Shown here in pieces: positions 16,229 through 24,680 of a DNA stretch of 52,476 bases (the first letter of the stretch is position 1; each line of letters opens with the position of its first letter). The DNA is from Pseudomonadota bacterium (GTDB lineage Bacteria > Pseudomonadota > Alphaproteobacteria > Rhizobiales > Rhizobiaceae): positions 1 through 52,476 of the forward strand of contig JAEXYH010000074.1 of assembly GCA_023451735.1 (NCBI GenBank), given 5' to 3'. The position numbers and the translations under genes were made by a program. A model generated the notes under the pieces. It searched no databases, was not told where the DNA came from, and saw nothing but the letters and a program-made list of their open reading frames with translations.

Positions 16229-16252
16229 CAATCATAACAAATGGAGAAGACG

Positions 16253-17260
16253 ATGCTGACATTCGCCTTCCGCAAATTGCTGACGCTGGTCGGCACGATG
16301 ATCGGCATTGCGGCGCTGACATTCTTCATCACCAATGTCGCGCCCGGCGACCCGGCACGTCTCGTGGCCGGTCCCAATGCGACCGAGGACATGGTTGCGA
16401 CGATCCGCAGCGAATACGGTCTCGACAAGTCGCTGCCGGAGCAGTTCATCGTCTATATGGGCGAGCTTGTCCGCGGTGATCTCGGCACCTCGATCGTCAC
16501 CACGCGGCCGGTGCTCGAAGAAGTGATGCGTTATGCGCCGGCAACGCTTGAACTCGTCTTCGTCGCGATGTTTCTCGGCATCGTCATCGGCGTTCCGCTC
16601 GGCATGCTGTCGGCCGTCTACAAGGACGGGCCGCTCGATCAGATAACGCGCATCTTCTCGATATCCGGCGTGGCAATCCCGGCTTTCTGGTTCGGTATCC
16701 TGCTGCAGCTGATGTTTTCCGTCGATCTCGAATGGCTGCCAGTCTCGGGGCGTTTGCCGCTCGTCACCCGTCCGCCAGAATTCGTCACCGGCCTGCTTCT
16801 GGTCGACAGCCTGATTGCAGGCAATTTCTCGACCTTCTGGACATCGCTGCAGCATATCATCCTGCCGGCGATCGTGCTTTCCTTCCCCTGTCTCGCCTCG
16901 ATCCTGCGCGTCAATCGTGCCGAGATGATCGAAGTGCTGCAGTCGGATTATATCGTGGCCGCCCGCGCCCACGGCATTTCGTCCTTCCGCATCATCGCGC
17001 TCTACGCGCTGAAGAATGCCATGCTGCCGACGCTTGCGATGATCGGCCTGCGGTTCGGCTGGATGCTCGGTTCGACCGTTCTGGTGGAAACCGTGTTCGA
17101 CTGGCCGGGCATCGGGCTCTATGCGGTCTCGTCTGCGCTGTCCTCCGACTTCAAGCCCGTGGTCGGCGTAACGCTGATGATCGGTTTCTTCTTTATCGTC
17201 GCCAACACCCTCGTCGATCTGGCCTATGCCTGGATCGACCCGCGTCTCAGGAAAGCGTGA
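16253..17260 (+). CDS. Dipeptide-type ABC transporter permease (DppB-like)
   Basis: I choose ATG 16253 (335 residues, MLTFAFRKLLTLVGTM). GGAGAAG lies just ahead of it, whereas the ATG at 16241 has no usable ribosome site. The N-terminal membrane segment is followed by FFITNVAPGDPAR, the standard DppB/OppB opening. The long periplasmic loop with LPVSGRLPL and the ATPase-contact EVLQSDYIVAARAHGISSFRII are also typical. About six membrane segments are visible. The stop overlaps the next start as TGATG. Confidence 0.92.
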   Translation: MLTFAFRKLLTLVGTMIGIAALTFFITNVAPGDPARLVAGPNATEDMVATIRSEYGLDKSLPEQFIVYMGELVRGDLGTSIVTTRPVLEEVMRYAPATLELVFVAMFLGIVIGVPLGMLSAVYKDGPLDQITRIFSISGVAIPAFWFGILLQLMFSVDLEWLPVSGRLPLVTRPPEFVTGLLLVDSLIAGNFSTFWTSLQHIILPAIVLSFPCLASILRVNRAEMIEVLQSDYIVAARAHGISSFRIIALYALKNAMLPTLAMIGLRFGWMLGSTVLVETVFDWPGIGLYAVSSALSSDFKPVVGVTLMIGFFFIVANTLVDLAYAWIDPRLRKA

Positions 17261-18198
17261 TGACGGCTCATCCCATGAACACACAGATCGACACCCCGAC
17301 GGAAGCATCGCGTCCGCTCTCCTTCCGCGAACGCCATGCAAGCCAGATCCGCCAGTGGCGGCTCTACGTACACATGTTCCGCAAGAGCTTTTCGTCCATG
17401 CTGGGACTGGCGCTTGTCGTGCTTTTCCTGCTGCTGGCCGCCATCGGGCCGCTGATCGTGCCCTATCCGGAAGCGGCAAGCGGTGCGATCAACATGTCGG
17501 CCAAATTGCAGCCGCCGAGCAGCACCTACTGGTTCGGCACGGATGAAATGGGCGCGGATATCTTTTCGCGCGTCATCATCGGTGCCCGTACGTCGCTGTG
17601 GATCGGCGTGGTCATTACCGGCATCGCGGCGATCGTCGGCATCACGCTCGGGATCATCGCCGGTTATCGCGGTGGCTGGGTTCGTGCTGTCATCATGCGC
17701 TTCACCGAGCTGTTCCTCGCCGTTCCCGGTCTGGCGCTGGCGCTGGCGATTGTGGCTGCACTCGGCCCCGGTATCACCAATTGCGTGCTGGCGCTCGCGA
17801 TCGTGTGGTGGCCCGGCTATGTGCGCCTCGTCGAAGCGAAAACGCTGTCGATCAAGGAAGAGCTGTTCATCGAATCCGCCCGTTCGATCGGGGCGAAAAC
17901 GCCGTGGATCCTCTGGCACCATATCCTGCCCAACTGCATGTCGCCGATCATCGTCAAGATGAGCATGGACATGGGTATGGCGATCCTCGCGGCCGCCAGC
18001 CTCGGCTTCATCGGCCTCGGCGCACAGCCGCCGTCGCCGGAATGGGGTTCGATGATCTCGGTCGCCCGCACCTATATGCCCGACTGGTGGTGGTATTCGC
18101 TCTTCCCGGGCGCTGCGATCTTCCTCACCGTGCTTGGCTTCAACCTTCTGGGCGATGGCCTGCGCGATATTCTCGATCCAAGGAGCCGCGACCGATGA
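17260..18198 (+). CDS. Dipeptide-type ABC transporter permease (DppC-like)
   Basis: The open frame extends upstream over dppB, but the coupled ATG at 17260 gives a normal 312-residue DppC. It has a hydrophilic N-terminus, then a membrane anchor from about residue 45 and the motif FGTDEMGADIFSRVIIGARTSL. The permease core has SIKEELFIESARSIGAKTPWILW, and GAQPPSPEWGSMI is near the end. All of these are characteristic. It partners DppB in the channel. It overlaps the downstream ATPase gene by four bases (ATGA). Confidence 0.92.
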   Translation: MTAHPMNTQIDTPTEASRPLSFRERHASQIRQWRLYVHMFRKSFSSMLGLALVVLFLLLAAIGPLIVPYPEAASGAINMSAKLQPPSSTYWFGTDEMGADIFSRVIIGARTSLWIGVVITGIAAIVGITLGIIAGYRGGWVRAVIMRFTELFLAVPGLALALAIVAALGPGITNCVLALAIVWWPGYVRLVEAKTLSIKEELFIESARSIGAKTPWILWHHILPNCMSPIIVKMSMDMGMAILAAASLGFIGLGAQPPSPEWGSMISVARTYMPDWWWYSLFPGAAIFLTVLGFNLLGDGLRDILDPRSRDR

Positions 18199-19841
18199 CA
18201 GCTCTGCTCGACATCAAGGACTATCGGCTCGACATCGGCACGTTCGACGGCCCGGTGCATGTGCTGAAGGGCATCAATCTCACCGTCAACCGCGGCGATA
18301 CGCTCGGTATCGTCGGGGAAAGCGGTTCGGGCAAGACCGTGCTGGTGCGCTCTGTGCTCGGTATCGGCCCGCGCAATGCGAAGGTCGTCGAAGGTTCCAT
18401 CTCGTTTGACGGGCAGGACATCACCAACCTGCCGGAGAAGGACTGGACGAAGATCCGCGGCATCCGCATCTCGATGATCTTCCAGGACCCGATGACCTAT
18501 CTCAACCCGCTCTTTACGATAGGGCGGCAGATTTCGGATGTCATCGCAGCGCATGAGAGGGCGGCGGGGCAGGGCGTCTCTTCCAAGGCGGCACGGCGTG
18601 CGCGTACCGAGGAACTGCTCGATCAGGTCGGTCTGCCGAACCCGTCCATGCTGTTTTCCCAATATCCGCACCAGCTTTCCGGCGGCATGCGCCAGCGTAT
18701 CCTGATCGCCATGGCGTTGGCCGGAAAGCCGGATATCCTGATTGCCGACGAACCGACGACGGCGCTCGATGTGACCGTGCAGGCGCAGGTACTGGACCTG
18801 ATCAATTCGCTGGTCGAAAAGCTCAATCTCACCGTCATCATGATCAGTCATGACATCGGCGCGATCGCCACCGTCGCGAAGCGCTGTGCCGTGATGTACA
18901 AGGGCGAGATCGTCGAGCAGGGGATGACGCAGGATATCCTCAACCGTCCGCGGCACGAATATACGCAGCGCCTGCTTGCCGCCGTGCCGGATATCGATGT
19001 CGCGCCGGATCGGGTTGCGGCGGAGCCTGTGGAAGCTAAGCCTGCCAAGCGTGGCAATCTTCTCGAAGCCATCGACCTGAAGAAGGTCTATCGCAGCCAG
19101 TCCGGTGCCGATTTCACGGCGGTCAATTCGATCAGCCTGTCGGTGAAGACCGGCGAGATTTTTGGTGTGGTCGGCGAAAGCGGATCGGGCAAATCGACGC
19201 TCGCACGTATGCTGATGCGCCTGATCGAGCCGACGTCCGGCGACATCATCTTCGACGGGCAGAACATTTCCGGCCTGTCCGGCGAGCCTTTGCGACAGAT
19301 GCGCCGGCACATGCAGTTCGTCTTCCAGAACCCGCATTCGGCGCTCAACGGTCGCCACACGATCGGTGACGCGATCGGCGAGCCGCTTCGGATCCAGACG
19401 AACATGAGCCGGCGAGATATCGAGGCACGGGCGGAAGCGCTGCTCGACATCGTGCAACTGCCGAAAATGTTCAAGTATCGCTACCCGCACGAGCTTTCCG
19501 GCGGCCAGAAGCAGCGTGTCTGCATTGCCCGGGCGATTGCGCTCAACCCGCGTCTTCTTATCCTCGACGAGCCGACTTCAGCGCTCGACATCTCGGTGCA
19601 GGCGCAGGTGCTCGATTTCCTGCAGGAACTGCGCTCCGAGCTGAACCTCACCTATGTGTTCATCTCGCACAATCTCGCCGTTATCCGGCAGATCTGCGAC
19701 CATACGATCGTGATGAAGCGCGGCGAGATCGTCGAACAGGGCGATACCGAGCAAATCTTCCTGTCGCCACGCGAGGAATATACCAAGGCTTTGATCGAGA
19801 GTGGGCGGAAGACCTCGCAGGCGGCCAATCTGCAAGTTTAG
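18195..19841 (+). CDS. Fused dipeptide-type ABC transporter ATPase (DppD-DppF in one chain)
   Basis: The start at ATG 18195 is coupled to dppC; the longer open frame upstream is a shadow. The 548-residue chain carries two complete ATPase domains. Domain 1 has Walker A GESGSGKT at 41-48, signature LSGGM at 161-165 and Walker B ILIADEP near 181-187. Domain 2 has Walker A GESGSGKS at 327-334, then LSGGQKQRV and LLILDEPTSALD. A charged linker near 265-290 joins them. One gene replaces separate dppD and dppF, a common rhizobial arrangement. It completes the importer; a strong terminator follows 25 bp downstream. Confidence 0.93.
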   Translation: MTALLDIKDYRLDIGTFDGPVHVLKGINLTVNRGDTLGIVGESGSGKTVLVRSVLGIGPRNAKVVEGSISFDGQDITNLPEKDWTKIRGIRISMIFQDPMTYLNPLFTIGRQISDVIAAHERAAGQGVSSKAARRARTEELLDQVGLPNPSMLFSQYPHQLSGGMRQRILIAMALAGKPDILIADEPTTALDVTVQAQVLDLINSLVEKLNLTVIMISHDIGAIATVAKRCAVMYKGEIVEQGMTQDILNRPRHEYTQRLLAAVPDIDVAPDRVAAEPVEAKPAKRGNLLEAIDLKKVYRSQSGADFTAVNSISLSVKTGEIFGVVGESGSGKSTLARMLMRLIEPTSGDIIFDGQNISGLSGEPLRQMRRHMQFVFQNPHSALNGRHTIGDAIGEPLRIQTNMSRRDIEARAEALLDIVQLPKMFKYRYPHELSGGQKQRVCIARAIALNPRLLILDEPTSALDISVQAQVLDFLQELRSELNLTYVFISHNLAVIRQICDHTIVMKRGEIVEQGDTEQIFLSPREEYTKALIESGRKTSQAANLQV

Positions 19842-19866
19842 GCCGATCGCAGAACCGGGCTGATGC

Positions 19867-19898
19867 AAAACCCTGTGCCACCTGTGGTGCAGGGTTTT
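19867..19898 (+). terminator. Strong terminator after the aroM-dpp operon
   Basis: aaaaccctgtgccac pairs with the following ggtgcagggtttt arm across a short cctgt-type loop, giving a long A-rich/T-rich stem at 19867-19898. It marks the end of the plus-strand operon and separates it from the SDR gene. Confidence 0.85.
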
Positions 19899-20093
19899 CT
19901 CGTATCCGAAGACGGCAGGCGTTTTGCCGAAACTTCCTGAGTCCCATCCGTCTGGCTTTTTCCAGTTGAAATTCCGGCTGCAAAGCACAATTTCTTCGCA
20001 GATGCGAAAGCGCAGCTGAAACCGTTTCACGACTTACGAATATGCTGATAGGCCGGGTTGCAGGTTTCCTCGCCGACTTCTGGGAGTTCGTCT

Positions 20094-20831
20094 TTGTCTA
20101 CCACCCCCTACATGCTTTTGACAGGCGCGAGTCGCGGAATTGGCCATGCGACGGTCAAGCTGTTTCTGGAAAAAGGCTGGAAAATCCTGACCGTTTCACG
20201 TCAGCCGTTTTCCGAGGAATGCCGTTGGCCTTCGGCACGTGAAAGCCATATCCAGGCGGATCTGGCCGATCTCTCAAGCCTCGATGATCTTGTCGAAGAG
20301 GTGCGGCAACGTTTGCCCGACGGCAAATTGGCGGCGCTCGTCAACAATGCCGGGATTTCTCCCAAAGGTGCCGATGGCGCGAGATTGGGTGTCGCCGGCA
20401 CGGATGCCGATACCTGGACGAAGGTGCTGAACGTCAACCTCATCTCGACGGCGCTTCTGGCGCGGGCGTTGATACCCGAGCTTGAGGCTGCGCGCGGTTC
20501 GATCGTCAACGTCACCTCGATCGCCGGTTCCCGCGTTCATCCCTTCGCGGGCGTGGCCTATGCGGCTTCAAAGGCCGGTCTTGCGTCTTTGACCCGTGAA
20601 CTTGCGCATGAATTCGGCCCGCGCGGTGTACGTGCCAACGCCATCGCGCCGGGCGAGATCGCGACGTCGATCCTGTCGCCCGGGACAGATGATCTGGTGC
20701 AGGCGGAGGTGCCGATGGGACGTCTCGGCACGACTATCGAGGTGGCCAAGACGATCTATTTCCTCTGCACCGACCAGTCGTCCTATATTAACGGTGCAGA
20801 AATCCACATCAACGGCGGGCAGCACGTCTGA
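20094..20831 (+). CDS. Short-chain dehydrogenase/reductase (SDR)
   Basis: The best start is a TTG at 20094: GGGAG lies 7 nt before it and the protein becomes MSTTPYMLLTGASRGIGHAT, 245 residues, the classic SDR size. An ATG at 20058 would add residues with no SDR counterpart, and the ATG at 20112 would cut into the first strand. Motifs are TGASRGIG at 10-17, NNAG at 84-87, and the catalytic S142, Y156 and K160 (YAASK). The C-terminal substrate loop ends YINGAEIHINGGQHV. The substrate is unknown. It follows the dpp operon and converges on the cyclic-imine reductase gene with only 6 bp between stops. Confidence 0.88.
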   Translation: MSTTPYMLLTGASRGIGHATVKLFLEKGWKILTVSRQPFSEECRWPSARESHIQADLADLSSLDDLVEEVRQRLPDGKLAALVNNAGISPKGADGARLGVAGTDADTWTKVLNVNLISTALLARALIPELEAARGSIVNVTSIAGSRVHPFAGVAYAASKAGLASLTRELAHEFGPRGVRANAIAPGEIATSILSPGTDDLVQAEVPMGRLGTTIEVAKTIYFLCTDQSSYINGAEIHINGGQHV

Positions 20832-20837
20832 TCCGGC

Positions 20838-21857
20838 TCAGCCTTCGGAGAGCGCCTTTAGCTTCCCGTAGTTTTCTGCCGATAACGGAATTCCGTCCTT
20901 TTCCGCCTTGGCACGGGTCACATGGCGGCGGTCGCCGGGCAGGCGTTCCTGGCCGGCCTCCAGCACGAGATCGCAAATGCCGGCGACACGTTCGGCGAAG
21001 ACATCGTTGCCGCCACGTGCGGGATCGATGACGACGAAGAACTGGCCCGTAAAGGGCGTCTGCGCGCCCTTGTGACCGCTCCAGTCGAATTCGCCGGAAA
21101 AATAACCGCCGGTCAGCGCGGCGCTGAGGATTTCGACCATCAGCGCAATGGAATTGCCCTTGTGGCCGCCGAAGGGCAGCAGCGCCCCGCCATCGAGAAT
21201 GGCTTTCGGATCGGTGGTCGGCTGGCCATCGCGGTCGACGCCCATGCCGGGTTTCAGGTCATGGCCGGCGCGGGCGGCGATCTGCACGTCTCCATGGGCA
21301 ATGGCGCTCGACGCCTGATCGAAGACGAAGGGGGCAACGCCTGCGCGCGGTGAAGCAAAGGCGACGGGATTGGTACCGAACACGGCCTTCTTTCCGCCAT
21401 GGGGGACAACGCAGGCCATGCTGTTGACGACGCTGAGTGCAACAAACCCCTCTTCGGCAAAGGGTTCGACATCCGGCCAGAGCGCGCTGAAATGGTGTGA
21501 GCGGCGGATGGCGAGGACGGCGACGCCGTTTGCCTTCACCTTTTCGATCAGCAACGGGCGTGCGGCAAGCATGGCAGGTTGGGTGAAGCCACCCTTGGCA
21601 TCGACACGGACGAAAGCCGGCGCGACATCCTCTACTTCCGGCACCGCCTTGCCATCGACCCAGCCGCTGTTCAGCGACGAGACGTAACCGGCCATGCGGA
21701 AGATGCCGTGGCTAAGCGAGCCGTCGCGTTCGCAGGAGGCACAGTTTTCGGCCAATATCTTCGCATTGTGTTCGGACACGCCATTCCTGACGAAGATCTT
21801 TTCGAGCAGTGCCACGAGATCGGCATGGGAGAGATGGATGTCGGTGGCTTTGCTCAT
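20838..21857 (-). CDS. dpkA: Delta1-piperideine-2-carboxylate/pyrroline-2-carboxylate reductase-like (Ldh family)
   Basis: I start at ATG 21857 (339 residues, MSKATDIHLSHADL), which has AGGGGAA upstream; the longer frame to 21929 adds promoter-derived residues. The sequence has the Ldh_2 family core with features I associate with DpkA: NCASCERDGSLSHGIFRMAG, IRRSHHFSALWPDVEPFAEE, GTNPVAFASP, HGDVQIAARAG and LLPFGGHKGNS. Such enzymes reduce cyclic imines from D-lysine or D-proline/hydroxyproline catabolism with NADPH; malate/lactate dehydrogenase is the alternative annotation for the fold. Its proximity to the AroM-dpp-SDR genes suggests a cyclic imino acid intermediate there, but it has its own promoter and may be independent. 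Confidence 0.8.
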   Translation of the reverse strand: MSKATDIHLSHADLVALLEKIFVRNGVSEHNAKILAENCASCERDGSLSHGIFRMAGYVSSLNSGWVDGKAVPEVEDVAPAFVRVDAKGGFTQPAMLAARPLLIEKVKANGVAVLAIRRSHHFSALWPDVEPFAEEGFVALSVVNSMACVVPHGGKKAVFGTNPVAFASPRAGVAPFVFDQASSAIAHGDVQIAARAGHDLKPGMGVDRDGQPTTDPKAILDGGALLPFGGHKGNSIALMVEILSAALTGGYFSGEFDWSGHKGAQTPFTGQFFVVIDPARGGNDVFAERVAGICDLVLEAGQERLPGDRRHVTRAKAEKDGIPLSAENYGKLKALSEG

Positions 21858-22190
21858 GTCGTTCCCCTGGATGGCCGTTGAGGCCTTCTTTCTGACGCAC
21901 GAAGATACAAACAAAGAAGTCCTGTTCAACTAAGCCTGCAACGTATTTTGCAGCGGGCGTATCACTGGCTTACATCGGCGCTTCTCCGAAAACAAACTTT
22001 ACTGCTGGGATTACCATGATCGGTTGGAGCGAGGCGCCATTCGAATGGTGAAAATCGTGGTGAAACGATAGGAAGCCGATCAAAAACAATAGCTTGTCTT
22101 TTGACAGTTGTGCTTGGGGTAATGGTTGTTGCAGATCTGGCTCTATGTCATATCCAGATACAACTACAGATTTTCAGGTGAGGAAAAGCA
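21858..22190. promoter_or_regulatory. Divergent dpkA/kdgF intergenic region
   Basis: No gene is seen in these 333 bp. A TTGACA lies at 22101-22106 on the kdgF side without an obvious -10 box. An interrupted palindrome, ATCTGG at 22135-22140 and CCAGAT at 22154-22159, sits 30-55 bp before kdgF and is a candidate regulator site. The region is AT-richer than its flanks. Confidence 0.4.
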
Positions 22191-22529
22191 ATGACGGCAA
22201 GCGATTTTTTTGTTTCGGCGCATGGTGCTGAATGGGTCAACCCCGAACCCGGCGTCACGCGCCGCATCATGACCTATCTGCCGGAGATGATGATGGTCGA
22301 GGTTGTGTTCGAAAAGGGAGCGATTGGCTCGAAGCATTCGCATCCGCACATTCAGGCGAGCTATGTCGCAGAGGGCAGTTTCGAGGTCACAATCGACGGG
22401 CGAACGGAAACGCTCAACAAGGGTGGCAGCTTCATCGTACCGCCGGATCTGGTCCATGGTGTCACGGCGCTCGAGGCCGGTCGTCTGATCGACGTTTTCA
22501 ATCCGCATCGGGCTGAATTCCTGAAGTAA
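22191..22529 (+). CDS. kdgF: KdgF-like cupin: unsaturated uronate linearisation
   Basis: This 112-residue single-domain cupin closely follows the KdgF pattern: GVTRRIMTYLPEMMMVEVVF, then KHSHPHIQASYVAEG, IVPPDLVHGV and LIDVFNPHRAEFL. Expected metal ligands are H49, H51, Q55 and H89. KdgF converts 4,5-unsaturated monouronates (from pectate or alginate lysis) to the linear keto form, feeding 2-keto-3-deoxygluconate. It has a good ribosome site (GGTGAGGAAAAGCA). It stands alone on the plus strand, back-to-back with dpkA and convergent to the uronate TRAP genes. The genomic partners support the uronate role. Confidence 0.8.
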   Translation: MTASDFFVSAHGAEWVNPEPGVTRRIMTYLPEMMMVEVVFEKGAIGSKHSHPHIQASYVAEGSFEVTIDGRTETLNKGGSFIVPPDLVHGVTALEAGRLIDVFNPHRAEFLK

Positions 22530-22565
22530 TTTTTCAGGCCACGGTTGTAGCTGGAATATGTGAAA

Positions 22566-22596
22566 GGGCCGGTCGCCAGGTTTGCGGCCGGCTTTT
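22566..22596 (+). terminator. Probable terminator after kdgF
   Basis: A GC-rich stem between gccgg (22568-22572) and ccggc (22588-22592) is followed directly by TTTT. It lies about 40 bp after the kdgF stop. Confidence 0.55.
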
Positions 22597-22650
22597 GCAT
22601 TTTCGGTGATCGGGCGATTGCTCGACAGCCGCGTTGTGCCAAGCCATCCC

Positions 22651-22680
22651 AAACAAAAGCGCCCGGCCGGAGCCGGGCGC
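22651..22680 (-). terminator. Strong terminator after the TRAP transporter operon
   Basis: gcgcccggc 22659-22667 pairs perfectly with gccgggcgc 22672-22680 around a 4-nt loop. On the minus strand it is followed by TTTTGTTT. It ends the uxaC-dctPQM transcript, 30 bp beyond the dctM stop codon. Confidence 0.85.
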
Positions 22681-22709
22681 CTGATTTTCATGCTGCGAGG
22701 CTGTTGCTT

Positions 22710-23993
22710 TCAGTGCATCAGCAGGCGAGGCAGCCACATGGAGAACATCGGCACGTAGGTGACCAATGCCATGGCGAGGAACAGTGCGCTGTAGAAGGGC
22801 AAGATGGACTTCATCACCTCGCCGACCGAGATTTCACCAATGGCGCAGCCGATGAACTGCGTGGTGCCGACCGGCGGCGTGTTCAGGCCCAATGCGCAGT
22901 TGAGCAGCATGACCATGCCGAACTGGACCGGATCCATGCCATATTGCATGGCGATCGGCAGGAAGATCGGCGTGCAGATCAGGATCGTGCTCGCCATATC
23001 CATGAACGTGCCAAGCAGGAACAGGATGATGTTGATCATCAGGAAGATGACGATCGGGTTGGTCGAGATGTGGCTCATCAGCTCACCGGTCATATCGGCA
23101 ACGCCGTAGAGACCCATGAGATACTGGAACATTGTCGACACACCGATCAGGAGCAGGACGATGCCCGTCGTCTTGACCGTCTTGGCGGCTGCGGCCAGGA
23201 AGGCTTCCCATGTCATCGTACGGTAGATGAAGAAGGTCAGGAGCATGGTGTAGATCACGGCGATGGAAGCGGATTCCGTCGCGGTGAAGATACCCGAGAT
23301 GATACCGCCGAGGATGATCACCACGATCAGCATGCCGGGTGCCGCTGCAGCGAGCGACCGCATGACGATATGCCAGCCGGGGAAGGTGCCTGCCGGGTAG
23401 CCCCGTTTTCTCGCGACGTAATAGGCCGCACCGAGGTTACAGACCATCAGAAGCAGGGCAGGCATGATGCCGGCTGCGATCAGGGCACCGATGGATGCCT
23501 TGCCGCTGGCGGCCAGTGCGTAGATGATCATGTTATGGCTGGTCGGCATCAGGGCGCCGACGAGGGCGGCATGCGTCGTGACGTTGACCGCATAGTCGGC
23601 GTCATAACCTTCCTTCTTCATCATCGGGATCATGACTGCGCCCATGGCCGACACGTCGGCAACGGGGGAGCCGGCGACACCGCCGAAGAGGGTGCAGGCG
23701 ACGACGTTCGACATGCCGAGGCCGCCGCGAACATGGCCGACCATGGCCTTGGCTGCATTGACGATCTTGTCGGCAACGCCGCCATGCAGCATCAATTCAC
23801 CAGAGAAAATGAAGAAAGGAATGGCGAGAAACGAAAATACGTTCATGCCCGCCATCATCTGCTGGAAGCCGACGGCGATCGGAAGACCTTCGTAGAGAAT
23901 GGTGCAAAGCGCCGACAGGCCGATCGCAAAGGCAACCGGGATCCCCGCAACGAGGAAGCCGACAAAAGTGATACAAAGAATGGTTAGTGCCAT
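22710..23993 (-). CDS. dctM: TRAP transporter large permease (DctM family)
   Basis: A 427-residue protein with about twelve hydrophobic segments, the usual size. Family features include IPFFIFSGELMLHGGVADKI, GGLGMSNVVACTLFGGVAGSP, SHNMIIYALAASGKASIGAL and the C-terminal LGLNTPPVGTTQF. It forms the sodium-driven channel with DctQ. It overlaps the dctQ end by 10 bp, indicating coupling. The operon context (uxaC upstream, kdgF convergent) points to hexuronates or unsaturated oligouronates as substrate; sequence alone does not prove it. Confidence 0.92.
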   Translation of the reverse strand: MALTILCITFVGFLVAGIPVAFAIGLSALCTILYEGLPIAVGFQQMMAGMNVFSFLAIPFFIFSGELMLHGGVADKIVNAAKAMVGHVRGGLGMSNVVACTLFGGVAGSPVADVSAMGAVMIPMMKKEGYDADYAVNVTTHAALVGALMPTSHNMIIYALAASGKASIGALIAAGIMPALLLMVCNLGAAYYVARKRGYPAGTFPGWHIVMRSLAAAAPGMLIVVIILGGIISGIFTATESASIAVIYTMLLTFFIYRTMTWEAFLAAAAKTVKTTGIVLLLIGVSTMFQYLMGLYGVADMTGELMSHISTNPIVIFLMINIILFLLGTFMDMASTILICTPIFLPIAMQYGMDPVQFGMVMLLNCALGLNTPPVGTTQFIGCAIGEISVGEVMKSILPFYSALFLAMALVTYVPMFSMWLPRLLMH

Positions 23994-24523
23994 GACGGTA
24001 CGACCTCCGCCTTACGGAAAATGGCCAGGATATGTTCGATTGAAAACATGATGATCAGGACGCCCGAGACCGCGAGCGGAATATAGCGCACGGCTTCCGT
24101 TACATGGAGATTGGGCATCAGGTAGGGAGCGACCGACCAGCCGAGGATCCAGCCATTATAGGCCATGGCGGCCCCGAACAGGCATATGGCGATGTAGATG
24201 ACCAGCTCTACATAGCGTTGCATGTACTGCGGCAGGAGAACGGTCAGTGAGTCGAGAGCAATGTGACCGGCATCGCGGACGCCGACGGCAGCTCCGATCA
24301 TGGTGACATAGAGAATAAGCACAATTGCCAGGTTTTCGGTCCAGCTGGGCGAATCGTTCAGCACGTAACGGCCGAAGACCTGATAAAAAACGACGGCCAC
24401 AAGCGTCAGCAGACCGGAAATGGCCAAGATCATACCGATCTTGGCAAGCGGTGCGTTGATGCTGGTCAGCCAGCCGGTCATCGCAGGTGGATGAGCGGCC
24501 TCGGATTTGCTGTGAGTGTTCAT
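23984..24523 (-). CDS. dctQ: TRAP transporter small permease (DctQ family)
   Basis: The ATG at 24523 (179 residues) has a GGGGGA ribosome site six bases upstream; the first ATG at 24541 adds six residues and lacks one. Four hydrophobic segments are visible, with the family patterns YQVFGRYVLNDSPSWTENLA, GAAVGVRDAGHIALD and FSIEHILAIFRK. It is the small membrane partner of DctM and the docking side for the DctP binding protein. A 140-bp gap with a strong hairpin separates it from dctP. Confidence 0.9.
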   Translation of the reverse strand: MNTHSKSEAAHPPAMTGWLTSINAPLAKIGMILAISGLLTLVAVVFYQVFGRYVLNDSPSWTENLAIVLILYVTMIGAAVGVRDAGHIALDSLTVLLPQYMQRYVELVIYIAICLFGAAMAYNGWILGWSVAPYLMPNLHVTEAVRYIPLAVSGVLIIMFSIEHILAIFRKAEVVPSWH

Positions 24524-24641
24524 GGTATCCCCCGGGCGCACCCGCCCGAAAACCTGGCTCGGTTTTCGGAGCGTGTTATGCGCGGTGTCTTGAGGTTCTT
24601 AAGTGCCCGGCGCCTCATATCCGGCGTGCAGGCTGTAGGAG

Positions 24642-24674
24642 AAGGAAGCAGCGCCGGATTGGAGCTGCTTCCTT
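24642..24674 (-). other. Intercistronic hairpin between dctP and dctQ
   Basis: aaggaagcagc 24642-24652 is perfectly complementary to gctgcttcctt 24664-24674 (11-bp stem, 11-nt loop). It lies 7 bp beyond the dctP stop in the minus direction and lacks a U-tract, so it probably stabilises the dctP transcript or partly attenuates dctQM expression. Confidence 0.6.
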
Positions 24675-24680
24675 CATGAT

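Noticed and set aside
14397..16322. 641-residue minus-strand frame opposite the DppA-like gene
   Set aside because: It is fully antisense to a well-supported binding-protein gene and has no recognisable domain; it arises from biased codon use.
22560..23987. 475-residue plus-strand frame after kdgF
   Set aside because: It starts inside the kdgF terminator and is antisense to dctM; composition (Asp, His, Gln-rich) is that of a shadow.
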